Shown piece by piece: positions 1 through 14,300 of a DNA stretch of 64,000 nucleotides. Origin of the DNA: Desmodesmus armatus (taxonomy: Eukaryota; Chlorophyta; Chlorophyceae; Sphaeropleales; Scenedesmaceae); contig VIIQ02000128.1 of NCBI GenBank assembly GCA_007449985.2, positions 62,001-126,000 of the forward strand, read 5' to 3'. A program made the translations under genes and the position numbers. Position 1 is the first letter of the stretch. Each line of letters opens with the position of its first letter. The notes under the pieces are model-generated. The model worked only from the letters and a program-made list of their open reading frames with translations. It did no database searches and had not been told where the DNA came from.

Positions 1-3000
1 ATGCGCAGGCTCTGCTGTAGGGACAGCAGACCCTGCAAAGCTCCAGGTGGGGGCCAGTGCTTCCTTCAAGTGCCCTGCTAGCTGGTCAAGGCCGTAGAAG
101 GTCAGCCGCAGAGGCTGTTGCACCTCTGGGTACTTCAACAGCCACGCCAGTGCTGAGATGCACTCAGGCAGGACAAACTGCTGCAGCAGGTGTGCTGGCA
201 TGAGCGCCGTGGGCGCAGGAGAGCACTCCGCTGGGAATACGTACAGCCGGGCGACACCCAGCACTGCAACAGTGCCAGCAGCAGTGGGGATGGGTAGTCC
301 CTTGAGATACGAGACCTTGTTGAGGTTTACAGGACTGGAGCCCTGCTCCCCTGCTCCATCGGCTGCTGCCTGCGCAGCTGCTGTTGCTCTTGCTGCCGCA
401 GCTTCAGACTGGCCTGGCTGTTGCTGTGGCCGCTGCAGCTGCTGCGACGGCTGCTGCTGCTGATGCTCGTCCCCAGGTGCACCCATCGCATCTATGACAG
501 CATTGAGGACGTCGTCCACCCCTGTCACCAGCCGCTGTTGCATCTGTGACGCCAGGCCACCCAATACAGCAAGCCCCACTGGCCCAAACACATCGGCCAC
601 GACTGCTGCAGCACCTTGTGGCACATTACCAGGCAGAGCTGCCTGCACTGCTGCTGCATCCAACCCAGCAGCAGATCGCTGCGGCGGTTCGGCAGCAGCA
701 GCTGCAGCTCCGTCCTGCCTGCTGCTGCTTGTGCTGGCAGCGTTGCTGCTGTTGCTGGGCCGGCGTTCGTCTGGTACGGTGAGGTCGCTGCAGCAGTACT
801 CCAGCAGCTGCAACGCCTGTGTGGCTGACAGGCTGACGAAGGGGTGTGGCTCGTTGGGACGTTTTGGCTGCTGCGCACGTAGCAGCGGCCTCAGCACTGC
901 AGGGCTGATGATGCGCAGGGTGCTGACACCAGCAGCTTCTAGCTGTGCCACAAGGGGCCAAGGCACCTGCCAGCAGCGCAGCATCAGAGTTGCGCAGCAG
1001 CCAGTAGTCAGGGTGGGTGTGTTGGCATTTTGGAGATGATGTGGAGAGCCTGGTGTGCAGCTCTCGCACTGCCTCTGCAGTGAAAACCACAGGCGACAGG
1101 AGGACCAGCACACCAGCACTGCTTGCAATACTGCTTACCTGCGGCAATCCCCGCAGGCCAGAGACTGCCTTCCAACTATTTAATCCAGCTGGCGGTTCAG
1201 CACAACTTGCACCCTGCAACTTGCTGGCCCAACTGCACAATGCCCCAACGCGTGCAGAGCAATCGCCATGGACCCACCTGAAAGAGCGAGAGCTGCTGCA
1301 TGATGAACTCCCTTGCCTCCTCCCCCAGCCCCACTTGCTGCCCTGGCCCAGCGGCAACAGCTGCAGAAGGTGCAGGGCCCTCGCCAGCAGCTGCTGGCAG
1401 TGGCCTGGGGTCCCTGGGCGGCATGAAGGCACCCTCCTGTATGTGGACGCAGGCACCACTGCGTAGCTGCCAGATGGCCATACCCGCGGCGGCTTGGTAC
1501 ATCTGAAAACACCCCAGCACACGCATACACATTGCTCAGCACGCCTTTGCTCAAGACACGACGCCACATGCTTGCGAGTATGATAATCTGCATTCTGAAA
1601 CAAAACTGAGTGCAGCAATGTTCACCGCCGCGAGAAGATGCAAAGCCATGTCAACCACTCAGCAGCACTGCAACACATTGCTGAGCACACCTTTGCTCAA
1701 GACATGGCGTCAAGTGCTTGCAAGGTCGGCAGTTTGCATTCTGGAGCGATACTCTCAGTGCAGCATGCTCACCACAGCCAGAACATGCAAAGTAACGTCA
1801 ACCACTTAGCAGCACTGCATGGGCACTGCAACACAGCAGCCGCACCTGCTTAAAGGCATATGCTGCAGCAGCATCCCCAGCCTCCAGAGCCGCGACCAGG
1901 TCAGGCATCAAGCAGTATGACTGCTGCCCAGGGCCACGCAGGATCAGCAGCATCTCGTGCCATGCTGTCACGAGCACCGACATGGCAGCCCTGACCCGCA
2001 CATCCAGCTGCCCGCTGTCGCTTGTGCTGACCCTGCGTGCAGCGTCACCGCCTGCTCCCCCATCTGCTGCTGGTGCCGCCGCTGCTGCTGCAGAGCCTGC
2101 AGGTGTCCCCAGCTGCTGCCTGGATGTTTGCGGCTGGTGTTGAACACCAACCCCAGAGCCTTGGACATCGATGAGGAACTGCTGCTGCCCCATGACACCC
2201 CCTAGCTTGCTCGGCAGAGCCACACCGCAGAAGGCGCCACTTGCAGGCAAGATGCCGCTCGTGTTGCTGACGGCTTGGCTGCCACTGCTTACATTGCCGG
2301 CACTGCTGCTGCTGCTGGAGGATACATGGCTGGTGCATATTGCGACCGTGGCATAGTTTACCACAGGCTCCACTGCTGCTGGTGGCACTGGGCTACCACT
2401 GCTGCCGGCTGCTGCCTCAGACGGCGGGTGTATGTCACACGCCCACGACACCAGCCAGCTGTAGCTGTCTCTGCACACTATCCCCTGTTGCTGCTGCTGC
2501 TGTGCACTGACCAACTCCACCTGCAGCTGCACATCCCCTGCATCCACATCATCCACTGCGGTGCTGCTCGAGCTGAGCCCAGGCTGCACCCGCTCCTGCT
2601 GCTGGCCTTGCAGCTGTCCTTGCCCCGATGCTGAGGCAGCTTCCGATGCCTCCGGCTGCAACTGCAGCTGCCGGCCAGCGCTCAGGTTGGAGACCGCTGC
2701 TGGAGCGTGTTCTGTGGTGACGGCCATGCGCCAGCACTCCTTGGCTGATAGCCTGCCAGAGCTGCCCAGGCCGCGTGCACCCGAGGCGATGCGGGCCAGC
2801 AGCCCGCTAGGGCCTGAGGAGTGTCCCTTGCCTTCACGGTAGCGGGCAAGCTGCTGCTGGGCTGCGGAACCTGCTTGCAGCAAGGGATAAGGCAGCAGCA
2901 AACCCAGCACAAGGCCCAGCAAGTAAGGATGTGCCTGCTGGGATGGATTTGCGAAAAATCAGACTCAAGATTGCCTGCTGCTGGCCAGCGCAAGAGCAAA

Positions 3001-5330
3001 GTGAGCTGGCCGAGCTTCCTGTAGAGCAGCCCAAGCAAACACATCAGCGACCCCTGCCAGTGCTCTAATAGACAACGCAGGCGTTGCACTCACCAACTCG
3101 CAGCCGACCAGCAGCAGAGTGACTGGTGGTGACCGATGCGGACCAAAACTTGGCCGCAGTGCTGCCACCCTCTGGCCAGGTAGAGACTGACAGGGACTGA
3201 AGGTGTCCGAGGAACAGCAGACTGCGTGCAGCAGCAGGCCCAAAGGCAGCCACCTGCGGGGCAAGAATGTCATCGCAGCAGCCATCCCAGTTAGCGCAGT
3301 GCCACATTGTGGCCAGGCTTCGTGGGCATCAGCAAGACCCCAGCAACCTGCAGGCTCATACTGGGAAGTCCATGCTGCGTCCGCATATCGTGCCCTTCAG
3401 GTACAGGGCAACTAGTGGTCGTCTGGCACAGATGTAGGGCAGTGTGCCCCTGGTGGCTGGGGACAGCCCGCTGCCATTGCATGCAGGCATCCCCTCAACA
3501 CCTCCCCTCAAGGTGGCAAAACCAGCGTGGCAAAACCAGCGTACACCGCAGTGACCTTGTGGCATCTACTCAAACAAAGAATGCTAGCCTGTACCTACCT
3601 GTGCCCTGACATCCTCCAGGCTCAGACCCACAGCCCTTCCAGCTAGCCCAAGCTGCGTCCCCACAGCGGCCGCAATGGCTGAGCCCTGCAGCTTGTGGTC
3701 CTGCAGCCGCAGGGGCAGCCTCAAATACAGCGCATCAGACACATACGGCACCTGACTACCACTCTCTGTAATGCCGCCACTGCTGTTGCCACTGCTGCCA
3801 TGCGGCAGCAGCGGCGGCTGGTGGCCAATGGTGGCAGGCTGGGTGCTGCAGGCGTCCCAGACGTCCCACTGGTGCTTGAACCGCTGTGCCAGGTCAGGCT
3901 GGGTGTGATTGACGCTGCGGCCACGGGGCGCCTGCTGCCGCATTTCCTTGACAGTCTGGGCGAGCGCTTGGCCTGAGGGGTCCAAGTAGCAGGTGGTGTC
4001 CCCAGACATGGCCTGTGGCAGGGACAGAGACACGTACAAATCCCAAAACCACCTTTCACAAGCTCCTCACGCTGCGTTATGATCGTATGTCACATATCAC
4101 ATGTGCTGTGATGGGCCTCCTGAACTGCAACCACCGCAGAAGAAGCAACAGAGGCGCACACAGCCCAAAAGCAACAATATTCACATGCAGGTGCAGCCAA
4201 GTTTGCATAGGAATAGGAAACCACTGTGCCTGTTCAGCAACACGATATCCTTGTATCAGCAGCACAGCGCAGCACGAGCAAGCATACCTGCAGCACATCT
4301 GTCACAGCCCATGCACTCGCCAGGCCCATCTGCACCACCACAGCACCTGACTGCCCTCCTGCTGCACCTCCTGCTGCAAAGCCTGCACTGCTGCGGTTTG
4401 CTGGGGACCCTATGCTGCTGCCAAACAATGACAGCAGCTGTGCAAGCTTGTCAGCGGGAAGGCCGCTGATACCCCGGACTGCCACACACAGGGCAGGCCC
4501 TGCAGCAACACAAACAGCGGCATACGGCCCAAATTACATCAGCACAGCTGAACTTAGCAGCCTCCTTGGCGACAACCAAACAATGCACATGAACAGACAT
4601 GCCCCGTCGTCAGACATGTGAGTTGTGCGCTACCTGTAGCTGCATCTGTCAACATCAACTGCAACAGCTTGTGCCCTGCACAAGTGGCAACCGCAGTGAA
4701 ACTCCCAAAGCGCTGCAGTCTGACGTCACTTGCATCTACCAGCTCACCTTGCAACCTAGACAGGCCAGAGTGCAGCAAGCTCTGCGTCCCATGCTGCCGT
4801 TCGTCCAGCACAACATCGAACGAAAGGGCCTGCCTGCCTTGCAGCCCCTCGATGGCGCCACCACTTGACCCGATGCCACTACTGCTGCGCCTGTGGTAGC
4901 CGTCAGCAGGAGCTGCTGCACCACACAGGCTGTCCGCCCACTTCAGCAGTGCCAGCAGCACAGTAAGGACAGGCCCGGCTGCTGCATCTGCAGGCTGACT
5001 GCCTAATAGGCTTGTGGCCTGGTTTGAGGATGCAATCGCTTGTGTTGTGGGCGCAGGGCTAGCTGCGCTGGCAGCATCTTGAGAAAGTGGTGTGCAGCTG
5101 CCGATGACAGCTGCGGCGGCTGCTGCGGCTGCGTCGACTGAGGGGCAGCTGATTGCCTTTGTCAGGCTTTCACTCGTCTGGTGTTGCCACCTGCAACGCA
5201 ATCACACAGCGCTCTGGCTATTGAGCAGGGATGTAGGTAGAACCACTCACCCACCACGCAGTATCTGCAGCTTTTGCCAGCAGCTCAGCAGCCGCAGGTC
5301 CCTCAAGTCAATACTGATGCAACACGGTAA
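1..5330 (-). other. Sacsin repeat module 3 (degenerate ATPase), partial
   Basis: Third repeat, recognisable by position and by FDVVLDERQHGTQSLLHSGL followed by SRLQGE near 4780-4825. This matches the degenerate third repeat of the plant homologue, where the NADDA and GRFGxGFN motifs are not kept. No NADDA box or glycine-rich lid is visible here, so ATP binding is not expected. Downstream blocks continue colinearly with the plant protein: VLVTAWHEMLLILRGPGQQS near 2000, a YQAAAGMAIWQLRSGACVHI block near 1450-1500, and PFVSLSATQALQLLEYCCSD near 800-850. Coding sequence reaches the left edge of the window, so the C-terminus is not seen. Ser/Ala/Gln low-complexity inserts fill much of 1960-2700. 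Confidence 0.7.
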
Positions 5331-8300
5331 AACCAGTGAGCTCACCAACCTTCCGTGACATTTTGACGGCGCACCAAGCGATTACGCTACAGCTCAGCCA
5401 AACTCCCATGATCAACTCACCTCATGGACCGCACTCCCAGGGCCTCCGCCGTGTCCTGCCGCAACCCAGCATGCGCCAACTGCAGCCCCTCTGCCCCCAG
5501 CCATGCAGCATCGTTGAAGTAGAGCTCACTAGGAGCAGCCATGAAGCCATCTGCATTAGGCACCACCAGCAGATCCGCCCCTCCTGGGCCCACAACACCC
5601 CCAGGCCCAGCCGCAGCGACCTTCAGTGCATTGGCAGCTGCCACCACATGATCCTGCTGCAGCAGCCGAGTGCTGCCTGCGCCCATCTGTGCTGATGCAG
5701 CGGCGTCCGCTAGCAGCAGTGCGAGCTCGAGCTCGTGGTCCAATAGGGCCCGGCCTGCGGAGCGCTCTGCTAAGACAGCCAGAGCAATGGCATACGCTGC
5801 GAGGTCCCAATGCAGAGGGACGTGTAGGGCTTGCAGGGTGCTGACTGCCTTCTGGTCTTGCAGTACCTGCTGCGGTACAAGGTACAGTAGCTCGCTCTCC
5901 TGCAACTGTGTGCTGAGGTTGCTGCCAGTGAGAATATCTGAGGACAGTCCAGTCCTGCTGTGGCTGCTGATCTGAGGACTGTCAGGGGCTTGGAAGGCTG
6001 ACACTGCAGGGAAGGCAAAGCCACTGCCGACCCATAGGCAAGGAGTGCTGAGGAGGTTTGTCTTCAGAAGCTGCATGTGGTCCTCATCAGTGGTGTACGC
6101 TGCAAGGCCGCGGTACAGGGCTGTGGCTGCGGTGGCCAGCTTGGCTTGGAGCTCTGGCTCGAGCACCTGAGAGTGCAAGACAGGGACAGGGTGGTGTCGG
6201 AGTGACACGAGGGTGTTGGTGAGAAGTGTGGAAAGATAGCAAACTTCACGTTGCAAGGATTGTTCACGGCTGGTCAAGGAACAAGCTGGGCTGTTACAAC
6301 CCTATGCTTTCACCTGGGGCAAACTAAACCCCACGCAGTTTCCGTTAGCTGCACAGCATGCTGCTTGTTACCAAGGTCCATTTGGTAGGGGTAGCCGCCC
6401 TGCCACACCTACAGGTGCTTCACCCAAACGGTAAGGGGCGGCCCCTGGTGAGCATTGAGATCGGACATGTGGTGCAGCTTCATGGCCTGTGCTGCCAGTA
6501 TGCCTTGGCAGCCACGTTTCTAGAAACTCCCCCCCCCCCCCCCCCATGCGGCACCTCAGGCCTCTGCGCCATGTCTCCCAGCTGCAACCAACTCACCGTG
6601 CCGGCTGGGTACATCTCCCCGAGCTGTGCCAGCTGCATAGAAGCAGTGAAGGGCCTCAGCACCTGTTCCGGCGTCCACCCCAGCAGCTCCTGCAGCGGCC
6701 TGCTGGGGCTCGGTGCTGCCAGCAACCGCAGCGGCCCACTGACTAACCACGCCATCTCCACAGGGGCGACCATCTTGGGCGCCGCACGCTGCTGCTGCTG
6801 CTGCTGCTGCTGTGGCTGCTGCTCCGGCAGCCCTGCCGCTGTTGTGGTGTCCAGGTGCGGGTGCAGTGTGTGTGGCCAAGGCAGGCCATCCTCAGGCGGT
6901 GTGGTCAAGACCGGGCACCAAGCAAGAGTCTGCAGCTGCTTCCATAGGTCAGCCTCCTGCGGGTTAGGCTGTGGGTGCTGCAGTGCCCAATTGTCCAGGT
7001 GTTGCAGCAGCAGCTCGGCGCGGGTCTGTGCTGAGGCGTCGTTGAGGGGCAGGTCTGCTATTGCTTGCGCGGCGATGACCAGCACCTGCAAACACCCCAG
7101 TACACGCGTGAGGGCTGCATGAGGTGCTGGGGTTCCACCTAAGCTGGGACGCACATCAAAACCATCACCAAGCACAGAGCAACAGGGGTCATGTTCCCAG
7201 GTGCACACATGTCTTACTGCTGATGTGTAATGGTAGAGCGGCCACTTTACATCTTCTCGCTGCCGTAAACTGCATCTGCTTATAAGGTACTGCAAAACAC
7301 CTCATGTACGCACTTGAGAGCAACAGTGGGGGTGTAATGTGACTACTAGTAGTACTGTAGTACAGGCACCCCAGCACAGCAAGCCATTGGCTCACCTCCA
7401 AGTCGAGCTTGGTCCTCAGCCCACAGAGGGTGAGCCCTTCCTGTAGTGCTCTCGCCTCTGCTGCAGCTGCTGCACCAGCAGCACCAGCCCTGCTGTCTAC
7501 GCTGCCATCAAAGGGCGCTGCAGGAAAGTGCCGAGCCTCAAGCAGCTGCACCAGCACAGCGTTGCTAAGGTCAAACAACTCACAGGGACGTGCCAGCACC
7601 AGCTGCTGCCGTGTTTGCTGCGCCTGCTGCATGCCAGAACCACCAAGAGCTTGGCTCGGCCCCTGGCCCACCCCTGAAGCTGTCGTTGCCTGCTGAACCA
7701 CCCCAGCCCGGGTTGGAATGACCGGCAGGACCTTGAGTGCAAGTGGCAACCCAGGTTCAGCCACTGACAGCTGCTTCAGCCTGCACAGGATGTAAGTAAC
7801 CGTGCTGACGAGGGCCCGTGGCTCGAGCTGCTGTGGAGCTTTGGCCAAGTGCAGCATCAGGAACTCCTGCATGGAGAGGCGGCGGACGCCTAGGTGCTTC
7901 ACAAGCACAGTTTCCTCTGACTCTGACTCACACTTCAGGAACTGACTGCCTAGGACTTGGCTGTTGGTTATGCCCTGTGGCGGCAGCAGCACCTGCTGCT
8001 GCTGCTGCTGGGAGCCTGCGGGGGACAAGGACCGGTACTGCCCTGGGGGATACAGCCCTGCCCCTGCCACAGACGCTGAGGAGGAGGAAGGGGGCGCGGA
8101 GTCAGGCCCCTGCAGCAGCCCCAGCAATCCCACATCCTGCTCTTGCTGCCGCTGCTGCTGCTCCTGGCTGCCGCCGCTGCTGCTGTCTTCATACGGCAGA
8201 GGTGGGTGCACCTCAAAGATGGGCAGTGATCGCAGCACCTGCAGCTGCTGCTGACTGAACCCTGCAGCAATGCCATCCCGACTGCTTGAGCCGCCACTGC

Positions 8301-11300
8301 TGCCGGCTGCAAACCACTTCCCCTGCAGAAGGTAGGTACGCAGGTGGTGCCGCTCAGCACCTGACAGCTGCTGTAGCTGCTGCTGCCACCTGGCCTGTAC
8401 TGACAGAGCCCCAGCCCCTGCCCCTGCCCCAGCCGCTCCTCGCCCCTGCTGCGAGGCCAGCAGCTGCGCCTGCCCTGCGGCTGATATGGCTTGTGCTGCT
8501 GCCAAGGCATCGAGCAGGCCCGCGGCTGTGGGCTCCTGTATGAAGGCTGCTAGGGCTTTGCATGGGAAGTTGATGACGTGGGTGTCCAGCAGGCAGCAGC
8601 CGAGCTTGGTGAGGCCGCTCATCAGCTGCTCTGTCCAGTCCCCAGCCCGCAGGACCTGCAGGGCGTTGGTCAAAACATGCGAATCAATGCGCATGGAGCC
8701 AGGGGCAGAACAGTGATGTTGAAGAGTGCACTTGGCAGCACATACGCAAGAGCGAGAAATGCTGTGTCATTGTTGCGAGCACTCAAAGCATGTTGAGCTG
8801 GTTGTGTAATCACAGGTGAGCGCAAGAGTGAGGGTAGCACCGCACAGGGTAGGACAGAACAGTCCACCACCCAATGCAAACAAGCTATGCAGTGTAGCCA
8901 CCGCTCTGGAGGTGCGCTGACAGCAAATAATCACCACTTTCCTAGATATGATGCACCAGACCCAGCGTTGTATCTCCAACCCCACCTGTGCTGGTTGCTG
9001 CAGCAGCCTCAGCTTGCCTCCAGTCACAGGCAGCAGTGGCCAGTGCGACACATCCGCAACGTCACTGCGGTCCGCAAGCCACCGCCAGCACAGCTGAACA
9101 AACTCCTCACTGGGCTGCCGCTGCTGCGCCTGCTGCTGCTGTGCGTCAGTGGAGCTGCCCACTCCCCCTGCCACTGTGGCAGCAGCATCAGCTGCTGGCA
9201 GGTCTTGCTGCTCCTGCTGCGACTGCCATTCCACCTCTACTTGGCCCCTGCTGCTGTGCCAGGAGGGCGGCATCAGCAAGCCGAGCATGTGGCTGTCAAA
9301 CCGCGCAGCCGTCAGCACGTGCACGTTGCTGGCGCCTGCTGCTGCCATTGCCGCCAGCTGTGCCCGCAGGCCGTCACCCACCCCCTCGTGAAGCATGAGG
9401 TGCGGCAAGCCCTGCAGCAGCTGCCGCTCTGTTGAGCTGGTGGTGACATACAACACAGCATCGATGTACTGCTCTGCTGGCTGCATCAAATCCCTGCTGT
9501 ACTGCGCAGCCCTGCCAATGTCAGTACGCAAGCCTACGTGAATGGCTTGCAGCTGCCCATCAGCTGTTGGCAGGAGCTTGAGGCCACTCAGCTGCTGCAG
9601 GAACACCTGCAGCACCTGCCCAGCACCGTTAGCTGTAGCTGCCGCAGCATCAGATAGGCAGTACTCCAGGACGGTTGCTGCTGCAGGCTGTGTTGTCCTG
9701 CCTTGCTGCAGCTGCTCCTGCTGCTGACGCAGGTGACGGGACAGTGTGTCTGCTACTAGGGCTGGCTGCGTGCGCAGCAGCCTGCGTACTCTGTCGGGAG
9801 AGACCTGAACCCCACATCAACAGCACACACAGCACACAGCAGGGGCACGCAGCAGGGTCAGCTTTCTTGTGTACTTTGGTATGTTCACCAGCACGATGCA
9901 CAGCGATAAATTGAAAAACAAGCGCTGAGCTATGCTATCATGACGGCAATGATAGTGGATCCTATATGACGACGACAGAATCCAAACCACCATTCAGCAT
10001 GCATCAATGCCAACACGTCCGTATAGCTTGCAGGCCAAAAATGGACTTCACTCAAAAATTGTGAAGCAGGCCGCTTGCATGTTTATGGCCCGAGCCCACC
10101 AACTTACCTTCATGACATCTGAGCCCCACTGCAGCATGCAGCGCTGCTGCTCCTCAGTCAGCCCCATCACCATTGGCACACCACACTGCACCAGCAGCAG
10201 CGCCAGCGGACTGGCCTGCAGTGGCGGCGGCACGTACCCCAACCCCAGGACCTCTTCACCGTCCGCAGCCCCCTCTGCATCCCCTATCTCTCGCTGTATA
10301 GCTGCGACAACACCGCCACTGCTGCTGCGGCTGGTGTAGCATGCTGCATCCGGCAGCAGCACCTTCTGCGGTACCAACCACTTCCCTCCATCCACAGGAC
10401 TGTACAGCAGAGGCCGATCTGCCAGCCTGGCATACAGCGCTGCTGCCACACGCAGCCAGGGTTCAGGGACTGAACCCTGGCCCAGCGGCAGCAGCCGCCA
10501 GAAGTCAGCACAGGGGCCCAGAAGCCTGGCAGCCTCTTGGATCAAGGCCGCATAGGCTGGCGCAACAGCAGCGTCAAGCAGTGCCTCGTTCCAGCGAGCA
10601 CGCCGCTGCCCGGCCCCTGCCATGTCCTCACCATGCCACACGTCCCGCCTGCACAGCAACAGCAGCAACAGCAGCAAATGCTCAAGTTAATTCAGCTGGT
10701 TGCGGGAGAACTGTCAGAAAAACCTGTCTCTTTGTCCTCACCATGCCACACATCCCGCGTGCACAGCAGCAGCAGCAATAGCCAAGCCGACACAGCTGGT
10801 TGTGGACAGTAGATCTGTCAGAAAAGAATTTTGAGCACCAACTCCTGCAAGCCGCCACGATCACTCAACCTGACTGAGGCGTCCCTCACCACTGAATGCC
10901 TATCCACAATGGCAACCACTGCCTTTACCAGCAGGCATGTAGTGAATGACGTAAACCTGCGAAGACACGCCAGTCAGGCGGGACTTAACAGCAATGAAAC
11001 AGCCTCTTTCCCGTGTTATCTCACCTGTTGGAGCTCAGCTCAAAATAGCCGTTGATGTGGACCGGCAGACAAGTATCAGCCGGCAGGGGCAGGAAGCAGA
11101 AGGCCCTGCCACTTGTGCTGCTCCTGCAACTCAAGCTGCGGCCCCCGCTGCTGTAACCTGGAGTGCAAGCATAGCTGGCAAGCTGTGACGCCACACCAAC
11201 CCAGGGGATCATCTTGACCTTCTCCTTCCTCCAGGCATCCAGGGCCATAGCCCTCGCACCGCCACCACCCAGCTGGTTACACACCAGCCAGTCCTCCCGT

Positions 11301-14300
11301 ACAACCTCACTAACACCTGACGACGCTGCTGAGAGGTCTACCACCCGCCCCTGTTGCTGCTGCTGCGGCTGTTGCTGCTGGTCCTGCTGCTGTTGGGAGG
11401 TGTTGTTGGCGAGGGGCTGGGCTACTGAGAGGCTGAGCTGCACCTTGCCTATGCTGCTAGGCAGGTCGGACTCCTTGGCAGACTCCAGGCGGCGGAAGAA
11501 GGCATCCAACTGCTGTGCACTGCTGCCACCGCCCCCTGAAGACACAAAGTGGGTGATGCGGCTCTGGAGGGAAACCTTGCCTGTATGATGCAGTGAAATG
11601 CCAGTAGGGCGCATGACACAGGACATTGTCATCTTTCACTGTTGAAAACCCCTGTTGAGCAGCCCAAAGGAGTGCCAGGAAAGATTTCAGACCTATCTCA
11701 CTGCTGCCAAATGCCTGCAGCACGAGCTGCTCAAGCGACGGCTGCACACATGGTTCATTTCATATGTGTACGTCCCGCCACATACAATCCCTGAAGTGTA
11801 GCCACATGGGAGCTGGCATGCCAGGGCCAGCACAACAACTGCGCAGACATCACGGCCATATACAGCACCCACCGTCAAGAGGCTTCAGGTTGGCCTTGAA
11901 CAGCAGCCTAGGGGCAGCCTCTTCGCCCCCGCCCTCCAGCTCCGCAGGGCCACCAGCACCAGCTGCAGCTGCTTCCTCGCCGCCCACCACGTACACCTCT
12001 ATCTCTTGCAGGTACTTGAGGAACAGCAGTGCCTGGGGCAGCACTTCTGTCAGGGACTGTAGCAGCTGCAGCGCTTGCTGGGGGTTGGTGGGCTGTGGCT
12101 TGATGTTGCTGGAGGCTGCTGTGGTGCTGCTTCGCAGCGGAAACCTGAACAGCGTACCAGGGTATGAGCCCTGCAGATGCGGCACAACACACACAGCACA
12201 AACATGCACACATGTTAATGTTGCTGGGAGCTGCTGTGGTGGCGCTGCGCAGTGGAAGCTGAAAAAAGTGCCTTGATACCATCCGTGCAAATGCAGCATG
12301 TGCACATTACAGACGCCCGGACCCCCGTAAGCATGCATACATGCGTATCAAACCCTAAACCCTCAATGTTTCTGCCAAGGCCCTGGCGACAACTTGTCAT
12401 TGAATGCAGTGCTGGTGCACCCTGGCTGGCCCAGCAACGCTGACATTGCACGGGCAACCAAACTCTCCCCTTACCTCCATGGTGCACCCAAAGTGCATGT
12501 AGGGAGTGAACGCGTCCGGGAACTGCTGCAGCAGACGGCCTCGCTGCAGGTTGACCCGCAGGCCAGGCTGTGCTGCTGAGGCCCCTGGCAGGTAGCGTGC
12601 ATGGGGGTCAAACAGCACCAGGTGCTGACCAGACACAAACGACGGCAGGTCTGTCAGATGGTACCTGTGGGGTGGTGCAGCAAAGGGGTGGAGAGTGTAT
12701 TCCATGTTGATTGCAGCAGCGCCATTGTACAGCTGGCGAGCAAACACGCTAGACAGTGTGGAGGCCTGTAAGGCAGTGCCTTGCTACATGCCCAACCGAC
12801 ACGCGTGACGCAGACCGCATGTGGCGGCTGTGGTGGCACTGTCCTCCACTCAAGACCCCTCCAATCAAGACCAAAAACCTGTGCATAAGCACTAGCATAA
12901 GCACTAGCATACGCACTTGGTTTTGTGTTGTGGCGTACTGCAACCTCAACGGCACATCTGCTGACGCAACATAGTACTGCAGGGCGCTGTGACCAGTAGG
13001 AAACCACTCACACAGCATTGAAGCCCAGGCCGAATCGCCCAATTGCAGCTGGTTGAGACATCTTGCCGTCCTGCCCAATGCTTGCAATCGCAGAGAAATC
13101 ACCTGCAGAGGTATTTATGCAACCCTACAATTGACTATTGACGGGAGGAGGAATGGTGAATGCAGCTCCCTTGCTGAGCTCCCCAACTGTGAGTGAAGCC
13201 GCATGCACAGCTGTGGACATGTAGTTGCTGCAGGCATGCGTTGCAGACTGTTTCGACCAGCAAACATACAATCAGCACACACGAGACAGCAATCGAAGGC
13301 ATGCACCCTTGACATTAAATCCCCCAACGCTCCAGCACACCTGGGCTGAAGATGGCGTTGTTGTAGGCCAGCAAAGCAGGGCCCTGCCAAGAAGCCATGC
13401 CCGGCCCCAGCAGGCTTGCTGTGCCATGCTGCCGCGTGTCCAGCAGGAAGGCTGCCTTGGTGGCGCCGGCATCGTCCGCATTCTGCACCAGCTCCAGCAG
13501 GACACCAGGGCCCTCGGGGTAGTCCTGCACACAAGAAGAGCCATTGAGAAAACCATGCAGGTTGGTTTACAGGTTGCTTTTGCCCCTGGGCTGCACAAGC
13601 TGCACAGGAACGATATAATATTTGCCAAGATGTGCAGTGATCAAACGACTTCTGTGTACGTGCACATTGCACCATAACACACCATGTTCATGATGTACTT
13701 CACGTGCCATGTGTTGCACTGCAGGTGTCTCTTTGCAGGAGTTTGATGGAGTGCCACACAACTGTGTAGCACATTGCCTCCTGACAATTCAGCCTGCAGG
13801 GCACTTCAACACTGCCTACCCTTGAGCCTACCCCTGTCGAGACTAGAAACGTCTCTTTGCCGACAAACTCACGATGCAACACACATGCCCACAACCCTAC
13901 CTGTATGATGTGGCGCAGGCGTGTCGTGAGAGCCTCGCTCTGTCCAAAGGCCTCCACAGCACCCCCAGCACCAGCAAGGCCCAAGGACAGGCAGTCAGCC
14001 GATGCAGCCAGCAGCAGACGCCGTCGAGAGGCCACGCCCAGAGCCTCTGCAACTGGGGCAGCGATCCTGGGGTGCACGAGCTTCAGATCGCCCTCAGCAC
14101 CTGGATGGGGGCAGGGGGAGGGCAAAAGCAAGCACACCGCATCTCTCACGTTCATCTGTTGCATGTGCACTTGGCAGTTCTTATTATAAGACCAATGTGC
14201 TGACTCAGCATTGCATGCTGAGCCGACAGACAACATCCACAGCAAAAAGAACCAGCCGCCAGGCTAGCATATAACTGTCACTCCTTCAGACCCACCAGTA

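Larger units (their letters stand above)
5400..14110 (-). other. Sacsin repeat module 2 (intact Hsp90-like ATPase)
   Basis: Second sacsin repeat. It opens with the exon VHPRIAAPVAEALGVASRR...EAFGQSEALTTRLRHIIQ (about 13903-14105), followed by the exon at ~13323-13525 reading DYPEGPGVLLELVQNADDAG and GPALLAYNNAIFSPG. The next exon (~13009-13104) reads DFSAIASIGQDGKMSQPAAI followed by GRFGLGFNAV, and is then spliced to YHLTDLPSFVSGQHLVLFDP. ATPase motifs are complete. Lineage-specific Gln/Ser-rich inserts are seen at ~11340-11400, 7980-8200 and 6790-6830. The module closes with VVPNADGFMAAPSELYFNDA and AEALGVRSMR near 5420. Module boundaries are inferred from the repeated block order. Confidence 0.78.
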
